Assembly: GCA_033807775.1 (NCBI GenBank)
Contig: CM066324.1
Span: 134,407,501-134,471,500, forward strand
Reading direction: 5' to 3'
Origin: Saussurea involucrata
Lineage: Eukaryota > Streptophyta > Magnoliopsida > Asterales > Asteraceae
DNA length: 64,000 bases
In this document: one piece after another, positions 55,349 through 64,000 of the stretch
Layout: the number at the start of each line of letters is the position of its first letter
Position numbering within the stretch: position 1 is the first letter of the stretch
Program-made: the position numbers and the translations under genes
The notes under the pieces: model-generated
Told to the model about the DNA's origin: nothing
Seen by the model: only the letters and a program-made list of their open reading frames with translations
Databases searched by the model: none

Positions 55349-58300
55349 TTATGAATAAGCTTGCTTGAGCAACGTCAACGTGTTTGATATTCGGATTGTT
55401 GGTGCTTGAGTGTTGTTTTTCAAGAAATCTTGATACCATCTTGCTGACAACTTGGGGATCCGAGCAAGCGTTTGACGATCAATGTAGTATAATCCGAATC
55501 TGACACCGTACCCATGAATCCATTCGAAATCGTCCATCAACGTCCACACAAAATAGCCCCTTACATCGGCACCATCCCTTTCAAAATGCCATTTTTTTCA
55601 TTATTCAAAATGATAACAGGGTTCCACGTATTATCACAGTCGATATGATTACCTAATTGCTTGGGCCAAATTCGACAGATACATTCTGTGAAATTCTATT
55701 CGCTTGACGTCTTGTTGTATATCTTGAACTTGTACTTCTTCCGTTTCTGGTTCAGAATAACCTGCAGCAAGTTGATGCATACATGAAATCATCAAAAAAC
55801 TGCAATCTAGTTCTTATGTTTCATTAAGATTGACTTTAGAGGTCAACTGGGAATTTTTTGAATTTCAAAACTGATATGAATTCTTGCAGTTTAAGAAAGA
55901 GTTTTGACTCATGAATTATAATTTATGACAAATATTGCAACCAGTACAAGCTTGGTGCTTAATTAGCTACAATATTTATATAAATATCAGATTTGTATCT
56001 ACTAGGATTGACTTGCAAAAGTCAACTGTGGCATAGATACAGTTTTAGAGACATTTTGCATACCATTTTCAGTAATAAACATGGGTTTGTTGTGATATCT
56101 TTTCTTTAAGTAGCCAATCATTTCTCCGATGCCTCTTGGAACTACCGGCAGTATTTCAATGCCCGTCTGTCAACACAATAAGACAGTTAGAGTCCCACAT
56201 CTGCTAGACTTAAACATTTTCTCCTCAATATATCAGTAACGTTTGGAATGGACAAGGGGGCATGGCATGACATGACATGATATGACAAGGGCTCTAAACA
56301 GGGTTTCACATATTCTCATATTGTATAAGAGTCAATATCCTTCTATTCTGAAGGGCTCTTTTGGAAAGTGATCTAACTGGGTTCCATGTATTCTTACAGA
56401 AACAACAATGAACCGAAGGAAAACCCAATAGTAAACGAGAGGCAAAAAGGTATTTTTTTTCAAACATACTAGTTCACCAATTTGAACGCCATCTCGTTCT
56501 CTAACTGCATCCAAAAACCCCGTAATTGCTCGATTGCCCGTTAAACTACAAGTAGAATGAATGCAATCTTTTGCATATGTAGTTGAATAATGGTTGACTG
56601 CAATATAGTCGATACTGTCTGCCATAAACTTCGTTTCGGCATTGGAGAATCTTGGCAGTCGATTTCCAAGATACTGGCGCATTTCCGAGGGATGATCACC
56701 AAAGATTAGCGGATCCAAGACCCTGTTTAACGTTAACAGAAACAAGATTTAAGAAAAAAAAATCTTGATTTGATCCTCAAAAGGTACAAAAATCTTCGTG
56801 AATATATTAAATACCAGCCGATATAAAAGGCCAAGCCCCTATTAGCGGCTTCTTGATCAAGATCATCATCTGTTAGAGGCTCGTACATTAAACAATCGAC
56901 CACAATCCCAACCGACCCACCTTGTTCACGCTGCACGAACGTATCTCTAGTCAATAAAAATTCACCAATCCGTCCAGTGTCCACATATCTATTTTAGTTT
57001 GTTCCAAAATAAGCGTCCACTTTTAAAAGTAAGCATCTAATTTCCCAATTTACCCCTAACTATGAGATGGGAAATTTCATTACTCCCTCTATAATAAGGG
57101 GTAAAATTGCCATTTGGTTGATTAAAAAGTGTAATAAATACATATTTTCTAAAATGACATGTTTTTTTTATTTTGTGGACATTTATTTTGGGACGGAGGG
57201 AGTAAATTGTTAGGTCGGTTGATTTCCTGATAATCTCTTCGATATAGCTTCACAGCCTTGCCATGTGCCAATAATAAGTTATGCATAACAATAAGAGGTT
57301 CGGTATCAGAATTTCCAGCCGAACAATTTCCGAATGGTTGTGAACAGCGAGCTGGTGGATACTTTCCATTTACGTAGGCCATTTTTGTAAAGAGGTTTGG
57401 CTCGTTGATCGTGGTCCAATGCTTCACTCGATCACCAAAGTTCTTGAAGCACGTTTCTGCGAAGTGGACGTAATCTTCCCTACAATTGAAGCATGAAAAC
57501 CACAAATATGTTTAAAGCAAATCTGTGAGAATACCCGAAACCACATTAGATTCATCTGCGAAAGAGCCGTTGATGAGAGACGAGAGAAAGGAGGTTCCAA
57601 CATAAATGTGTTCTTTCCCATTCTACCCTTAATTATGAGATAATAAAACAATATTATTAAGGGTAAAAACGTTATTTAGTTAATTAAAAAGTGTAATAAT
57701 TGCACATTTCTAAAATTGTTTGCCTTTTACAATGTGGGCATTTATTTTGGGTCACATGCACACGTTACTCTCCATTTGGGCTCTTGTTGGGTTCCTCACA
57801 TTCTCACATGATATCACATCCAATATCTGCCACTTTACTATAGGGACTCGACACTCGAGGATATTCGTGCCTACCTAGCCTCGGCTAGACTTGGACCATT
57901 TTTCTTCAATATATGTAAAAAATAGAGTAGGGGTCGCGTAAATAAGGTCTCGTTAAGAATAATTTGATGGGGTTCCATATATTCTTGCAGAAATCTTAAG
58001 AAGGGAAACTATGCAAGTTATTTTTACGTACTGCATTAACGGGCTGAGCCAAGACCCATATCGATCTTGAAGTTCTTGAGGAAAATCATGATGGTAAATC
58101 GTTACAAACGGTTTAATTCCTGCATTGGTTGCAAAATTTACGGCTAAAGTGCGTAATTTCCATGAGATCAAAGGATTGATGTAAAGATATCACCTCTGAG
58201 TAAAAGATTGTCCAAGATCTTGTTATAAAAAAGAACCCCATTGGGATTAACCTCACCAAATCTTCCTCCTGATATACAACTCAACAAGATCTTGGATCAA

Positions 58301-59094
58301 GAAACCAAAAAAAAAAAAAAAAAAACTCGATCTTTATCGAATGTTTTTTAAAGTTATTATCATTCATACTTGGAAGAACTCTTGCCCATGATATCGAGAA
58401 TCGATAAGCATCTGCACCAAGTGATTGTATGATCTCAATATCTTTCTGCAGTGATTCATTAATCAGAAGCAAAATCTTAAATTTTTTAAAAAATTGTCTT
58501 TTTTTCTTGATCGGGGGCCGCCCCCTATCAAAAATAAAAAATACAGCTATGAATCAAACACAGGTATACCAGATATTGATGGTAATGATCATCAGCTATG
58601 AATCCATTGTCACCATTGTTGATGTTTTCTGCAACAAAACAAAGAATTCATAATCGACTTTTTAAAGATGATATCGATAAAAAAAAAAAACAAATTGATA
58701 TCAGAAGTGTTGTTTAAACCTGGGTTAAGAGCAAAAACATCCCAATTGTTGAGACTTTTACCATCTTCAAGATTGGCCCCTTCAATCTGCAACACAATAT
58801 GAAGATGAATTCGTAGAAACCCCCATTGTTGAATTCATAGAAAACTCCATTGTTGAGTTCAGAGTTCTAATTTGAGAATGTAAAGAAAGGAAAGAGATAT
58901 AATACTTGATAGGAAGAGGTAGAGACTCCAAAAAGAAACCCATTTGGGAAATCGGATCTTTTTATATATTCACCATGAATGGATGTTGAATTCACAGTGA
59001 ATAAACCCAAGAAGAAGATGAAGCAGAAATGAAGTTTACTGTTTCCGTTGACGATCATGTCGGTTGCTTTAATTGGAACGAGGCCATACCTCAC
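55349..59094 (-). CDS. GH1 beta-glucosidase-like protein, copy B
   Basis: Twelve exons match copy A one to one: 59094-58906, 58786-58720, 58628-58570, 58445-58370, 58268-58194, 58119-58032, 57479-57227, 56930-56815, 56722-56470, 56166-56064, 55761-55653 and 55577-55349. Exon lengths are identical except the last, giving 1617 nt and 538 residues. Signal peptide, TTINEPN, ITENG and WTLMDDFEW are retained. The C-terminus reads NTLTLLKQAYS, six bases longer than in copy A. Intron 7 begins GA (CAG then GAAATC at 57226) where A and C have GC, so correct splicing is doubtful and the gene may be impaired. Stowaway-like MITEs lie in introns 6 and 7. If spliced, its activity should match copy A. Confidence 0.88.
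57000..57202. mobile_element. Stowaway-like MITE in intron 7 of GH1 copy B
   Basis: TTTGTTCCAAAATAAGCGTCCAC to TTATTTTGGGACGGAGGGAGTA. A homologous insertion is in copy C (62755-62965), so it predates the B/C duplication. A shorter relative lies at 57605-57755 in intron 6. Confidence 0.8.
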
Positions 59095-59160
59095 TCAATT
59101 TGTAGGCATGCTATAAAAGAGTTGGGGCCCATTTTTCATTTATTAATTTGAGCATACTAT

Positions 59161-59920
59161 TGGGGTGTTTGGGGTTGTTTTTTTTTACTGTTTATTTTTT
59201 TTTTCACACCGTAAATAAGTTATTTCTAGTATTTAGATTAAAAAAAGAAAAGTGTTTATAACTTTTCCACACCACAAATACGTTGTTTTTGATAAGTTAC
59301 TTCATCCTAACTTATTTGAAAGTCCTTATCAACTTATTTGTCCAAATTACATTTTTACTCCACCTCCCTTTTATCACCACATAAGTTGTTAAACACTTTT
59401 AAAAATAAGCCTAAGTTGTTTTAAATAAGCAATCCCAAACACCCCCTATGTCCACCTCTTTTATAACATAAATAAGTTAAATAATGTATTTAAAATGTAA
59501 AATATAAGTATATCTTTATTAGATTTTCCAAAAGTTTTTTTAAGCAGAGAACTAAAATCTAAAATTTCTAAAAAGAATTGCATTTAACTTCACAAGATTC
59601 TTCATTCTAGATATTATATCATTATGTATATTATTAAAATATTACATGTATTACATATATTTAATAAAATATTATTTCACTTTCATAAACATTTAATTTC
59701 AAAGTTTCTTATTGGTGGAATATAATAAAACAAACCATCTTTCTGTCGTGGTGATCATTTTTTGAGAGTTCTCCAAATTCGGAGAAAATTGCACCTTCTT
59801 TCCTATTTTCTTCATTTTGGAGAATCTGTTGAAGCTAAAAGTTGTCAAAAATCCTCATGTTCTCTGTTTTGGGGAACTGTTTTGGGGAACTGTTGGAGAT
59901 AGATTCTCTAAGTCTTAATG
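59161..59920. repeat. Two MITEs in the 5' flank of GH1 copy B
   Basis: 59161-59448 is the GGGTGTTTGGGG/CAATCCCAAACACCCC element; 59520-59920 is the GAGAATCTGTT-type element. Both are shared with the 5' flank of copy A. From 59920 to 60480 I see no gene. Confidence 0.65.
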
Positions 59921-60482
59921 TTAATGTATATGATCGAGGAAATTAGTAGTTAGGGTGCATTTAACAATGTAGAAGCATTTATCCCACCTCTTTATTTTTC
60001 GTAAACCGATCCGGTCACCTTTTTGCAATTTCATTAGGACCTTAAAAGATAACTCTCAGAAAAATCTTTTGTTACTCAAGACTGGGAACTAATCATTGGG
60101 AAGGAGCCCCAATGTTGCCCTTTGTTTACATTAAGGGTAGATTGGTTTGTAGTAATGAAGGAGGAGATGGTGGCCGACGGTTGTCAACGGTGACTGTCGT
60201 GGCCGATTGTGGTGGTGATGGTGATGGGTGGTGTTGATCGTTAAAAAAAGGGCAATGCTATTGGCACCCCCTTTGATGTCAGAATTGGGTCATTTCATGT
60301 ATTGGGGATGTAAAAAAGATAACTTTGATGTTGATGTATGTGAGAAGGAATTCACTATATAGAGGTGTCATTAATTAGAAATGTATAGGGGTGCCATTAG
60401 CCTCCCCCTAAAATAAATACCATATTAGAGTTGTACCAATAGGTTAATAATTTTTTAGTTTCTATATTATCATTGTCCCATC

Positions 60483-60680
60483 TTGTTCCACCTATTTTAA
60501 AGAAACAAAAAATAGTCTTGTCCCCATCCCATGTCTTGTCAAATGTGGAACCATGAGCTTTTATCATGTCCCATCAAACAATTATGAAAGGTTTTATGGT
60601 TGTAATTTAATATTGATAGTTTAATAATTTACCAATCTTGTCTCTATGACTTTATTCCACTGTGAATTATGAATGTACAC
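60483..60680. repeat. Direct repeat bounding the GH1 B/C duplication, right copy
   Basis: Near-identical to 55073-55270; it marks the 3' end of copy C's unit and the junction with copy B's unit. Confidence 0.85.
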
Positions 60681-61779
60681 AACCTATATATAGGTGCCAA
60701 CACATAAAAGTTCACAAGTTACAACGCGAAATTGTACATCCGAACGATTATAAATATGCTTGCTTGAGCACGGTGCTTGAGTGTTGTTTTTCAAGAAATC
60801 TTGATACCAACTTGCTGACAACTTGGGGATCCGAGCAAGCGTTTGACGATCCACGTAGTATAATCCGAATCTAACACCGTACCCATGAATCCATTCGAAA
60901 TCGTCCATCAACGTCCACACAAAATAGCCCCTTACATCGGCACCATCCCTTTCAAAATGCCAATTTTTTCATTATTCAAAATGATAACAGGGTTCCACGT
61001 ATTATCGCAGTCGATATGATTACCTAATTGCTTGGGCCAAATTCGACAGATACATTCTGTGAAATTCTATTCGTTTGACGTCTTGTTGTATATCTTGAAC
61101 TTGTACTTCTTCCGATTCTGGTTCAGAATAACCTGCAGCAAGTTGATGCATACATGAAATCATCAAAAAACTGCAATCTAGTTCTTATGTTTCATTAAGA
61201 TTGACTTTAGAGGTCAAATGGGAATTTTTTGAATTTCAAAACTGATATGAATTATTGCAGTTTAAGAAAGAGTTTTGACTCATGAATTATAATTTATGAC
61301 AAATATTGCAACCAGTACAAGCTTGGTGCTTAATTAGCTACAATATTTATATAAATATCAGATTTGTATCTACTAGGATTGACTTGCAAAAGTCAACTGT
61401 GGCATAGATACAGTTTTAGAGACATTTTGCATACCATTTTCAGTAATAAACATGGGTTTGTTGTGATATCTTTTCTTTAAATAGCCAATCATTTCTCCGA
61501 TGCCTCTTGGAACTACCGGCAGTATTTCAATGCCCGTCTGTCAACACAATGAAACTGTTAGAGTCCCACATCTGCTAGACTTAAAACATTTTCTCCTCAA
61601 TATATCAGTAACGTTTGGTACATGGACAGGAATGGACAAGGGGGGGCATGAAATGACATGACAAGGGCTCTAAACAGGGTTTCACATATTCTCATATGGT
61701 ATCAGAGTCAAGATCCTTCTATTCTCAATGGCTCTTTTGGTAAGTGATCTAATTGGGTTCCATGTATTTTTACAGAAAC

Positions 61780-62159
61780 CAGGGGCGGATCCACAAAGTA
61801 AAAGGTGGGGTCCCATCCCCCAGTGAAATTGTTTCTTTTTATTTTTCTAGGTTAAAAACATCTTTTTAAACTTTTTATGATAGTTTCCCCCATTAATTTT
61901 TCAATTGTGTCCCACGAACCAAAAAAGTACATTAAAATCAACAACTAAAACACCAAAAAAAACTCTCATAATTAACAAGAAAACCCCAAAAAATCTCTTG
62001 AAATAGACAAAAAAAACTTAAAAATCCACCGAAATCAATCAAAAAACTTTAAAAATCCATCGAAACGGTGAGAATAGGCTCAAACACATCAGACGACTTT
62101 ACGGACATAATTTATCTTAAAGGTGACCCCACTATGTAAAAATCCTGAATCCGCCACTA
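61780..62159. mobile_element. hAT-like MITE, 380 bp, in intron 9 of GH1 copy C
   Basis: Starts CAGGGGCGGATCCACA and ends CTGAATCCGCCACTA, flanked by the 8-bp repeat ACAGAAAC (61772-61779, 62160-62167). Copy B has the uninterrupted site, so this insertion is younger than the B/C duplication. Confidence 0.88.
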
Positions 62160-62754
62160 ACAGAAACAACAATGAACCGAAGGAAAACCCAATAGTAAAT
62201 TAACGAGAGGCAAAAAGGTTTTTTTTTCAAACATACTAGTTCACCAATTTGAACGCCATCTCGTTCTCTAACTGCATCCAAAAACCCCGTAATTGCTCGG
62301 TTGCCCGTTAAACTACAACTAGAATGAATGCAATCTTTTGCATATGTAGTTGAATAATGGTTGGCTGCAATATAGTCGATACTGTCTGCCATAAACTTCG
62401 TTTCGGCATTGGAGAATCTTGGCAGTCGATTTCCAAGATACTGGCGCATTTCCGAGGGATAATCACCAAAGATTAGTGGATCCAGCACCCTGTTTAACGT
62501 TAACAGAAACAAGATTTAAGAAAAAAATTCTTGATTTGATCCTCAAAAGGTACAAAAATCTTCGTGAATATATTAAATACCAGCCGATATAAAAGGCCAA
62601 GCCCCTATTAGCGGCTTCTTGATCAAGATCATCATCTGTTAGAGGCTCGTACATTAAACAATCGACCACAATCCCGACTGACCCCCCTTGTTCACGCTGC
62701 ATGAATGTATCTCTAGTCAATAAAAATATACCAATCCATCCATTATTCACATTT

Positions 62755-63235
62755 CTATTTTAGTCTGTTCCAAAATAAGCGTCCACTGTTAAAAGTAAGC
62801 ATCTAACTTCCCAATTTACCCTTGACTATGAGATGAGTAATTTCATTACTCCCTATATAATAAGGGGTAAAAATGTCATTTGCTTAATTAAAAAGTGTAA
62901 TGATTACACATTTCTAAACTGGTGTGTTTTTTTTTGTATTTTGTGGACTTTTATTTCGGGACGGAGGGAGTAAAATAAATGTCCACCTTTCTATTTTATT
63001 TTGTTTTAAAATAAGTGTCCACGTTTCTATTTTAGTTTGTTCCAAAATAAGCGTCCACTTTTAAAAGTGTTTGTCTAACTTCCCAATTTACCCTTAACTA
63101 TGAGATGAGTAATTTCATCGTTCCCTGGGGTAAATTGTCATTTGGTTGATTCAAAAGTGTAATAATTACACATCTGTTTTTTTTAATTTGTGTTTTTTTA
63201 TTGTGGACATCTATTTTAAGATGAGGGACTAAATA
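62755..63235. mobile_element. Stowaway-like MITEs in intron 7 of GH1 copy C
   Basis: 62755-62965 corresponds to the element in copy B. A second, partly duplicated unit (62985-63235) repeats TTGTTCCAAAATAAGCGTCC and CCCAATTTACCCTTAACTATGAG. Confidence 0.7.
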
Positions 63236-63840
63236 GTAAGGTCGGTTGATTGCCTGATAATCTCTTCGATATAGCTTCACAGCCTTGCCATGTGCCAATA
63301 ACAAATTATGCATAACAATAAGAGGCTCAGTATCTGAATTTCCATCCGAACAATTGCCGAATCGTTGTGAATATCGAGCGGGTGGATACTTTCCAATTAC
63401 GTAGGCCATTTTTGTAAAGAGGTTTGGCTCGTTGATCGTGGTCCATTGCTTCACTCGGTCACCAAAGTTCTTGAAGCACGTTTCTGCAAAGTGGACGTAA
63501 TCTTCCCTACAATTGAAGCATGAAAACCAACAAATATGTCTAAGCCATATTTGTGAGAATACCCGAAACCACATTAGATTCATCTACAAAAGAGCCCTTG
63601 GGAAGAAAAGGAGAGAAACGAGGTTCCAACACATAAAGAGGGAGAAATAGTTCTAAGTCTAGCCAATATGAGACTCTGATACGCCCCCTCCAACAGAGGC
63701 TAGACATGCATAGATAGGTGATAGCCCTAGCGTGCAATAGGGGGCTAGACGGGTACAAATTGCCCCTGAGTTTCGAGTCTCTAGAGTAGTAGATGTTGGA
63801 TCTGAAATCGTGAGAGAATATGTGGAATGTCATCGTTACT

Positions 63841-64000
63841 TGTAATACCCCGGGTAAGTTCGTTAGTTAAAAATATCTTTCCGTTAAATAAAGTTAACTA
63901 TATAATTGATGTTTAAGGTAAGTTGGGTTAATTTATAAGTTAAAGGTATTTTGTGTCATTATTGAGAAGTTCAAGGACCAAAGTGGAAAATATGGATGGA
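63841..64000 (+). mobile_element. Possible LTR start at the right edge
   Basis: TGTAATACCCCGGGTAAGTT resembles the 5' end of many plant LTRs (TG start, ATACCCCG context). Only 160 bp are visible, so neither a primer-binding site nor the other LTR can be checked. The preceding 63640-63790 contains repeat-like, GC-richer text. Confidence 0.35.

Larger units (their letters stand above)
60684..63506 (-). pseudogene. GH1 beta-glucosidase-like, copy C, exons 7-12 only in window, altered C-terminus
   Basis: Exons: 63506-63254, 62696-62581, 62489-62237, 61537-61435, 61132-61024 and 60948-60684, with the same lengths as copies A and B up to the last. TTINEPN, ITENG and WTLMDDFEW are kept, and intron 7 uses the GC donor. 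Relative to B, about 27 bp are missing near 60770; after NNTQAP the tail becomes CSSKHIYNRSD and runs to a new stop. Substitutions cluster in exon 7 (ARYSQRFGNCSDGNSD against ARCSQPFGNCSAGNSD). Exon 6 should lie about 550 bp upstream, near or beyond the right edge, and a possible LTR begins at 63841. Whether exons 1-6 exist is unknown, so this may be a functional gene with an altered tail or a pseudogene. Confidence 0.72.

Overview
This window is plant nuclear DNA, AT-rich and dense in transposons. Genes have GT-AG introns, small 5' exons with signal peptides, and 2-oxoglutarate dioxygenase, GH1, GH3 and EPF families that point to a eudicot. The anthocyanidin synthase N-terminus and the repeat types are compatible with Asteraceae, but that is inference from general impression, not a search.

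Layout, left to right. 1-2.5 kb: GGT/GAC-rich simple repeat, then the last five exons of an LRR protein (LRRC40-like), + strand. 3.5-9.7 kb: a 6.15 kb Mutator-like element (MULE) with long palindrome-studded inverted repeats, a C-terminally truncated transposase and an opposing DUF1985-type gene. 11.8-13.1 kb: single-exon class-II phospholipase A1 (-). 13.2-19.4 kb: repeats, including SINE heads, a 399-bp MULE MITE and a 1.97 kb MULE derivative. 19.5-21.8 kb: four-exon TFIIIC subunit 6 (GTF3C6-like) gene (-). 24.9-26.2 kb: a foldback element next to the promoter of a complete anthocyanidin synthase gene (26.5-28.1 kb, +). 29.7-35.7 kb: COP1-interacting protein 7-like gene (-). 37.2-37.6 kb: a two-exon EPF1/EPF2-type stomatal peptide precursor (+) that single-frame ORFs do not reveal. 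37.7-42.7 kb: complete 12-exon GH1 beta-glucosidase-like gene, copy A (-). 43.9-46.9 kb: a frameshifted hAT transposon. 47.4-50.2 kb: a Pack-MULE-like element with two MATH-domain gene fragments. 50.9-52.1 kb: GH3 (auxin amido synthetase) pseudogene (-). 55.3-59.1 kb and 60.7-63.5 kb: GH1 copies B and C (-), with C running off the right edge.

Functionally, anthocyanidin synthase, a CIP7-like homologue (Arabidopsis CIP7 is linked to light-induced anthocyanin) and an array of GH1 proteins share about 37 kb. Some plant GH1 proteins are acyl-glucose-dependent anthocyanin glucosyltransferases, so a loose pigment-related neighbourhood is a testable hypothesis, not an established cluster. Gene models were assembled by eye from ORFs, splice signals and reading-frame continuity; exon sums were checked for divisibility by three where a complete model is claimed. 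I saw no CRISPR array, prokaryotic operon, virus or rRNA gene.
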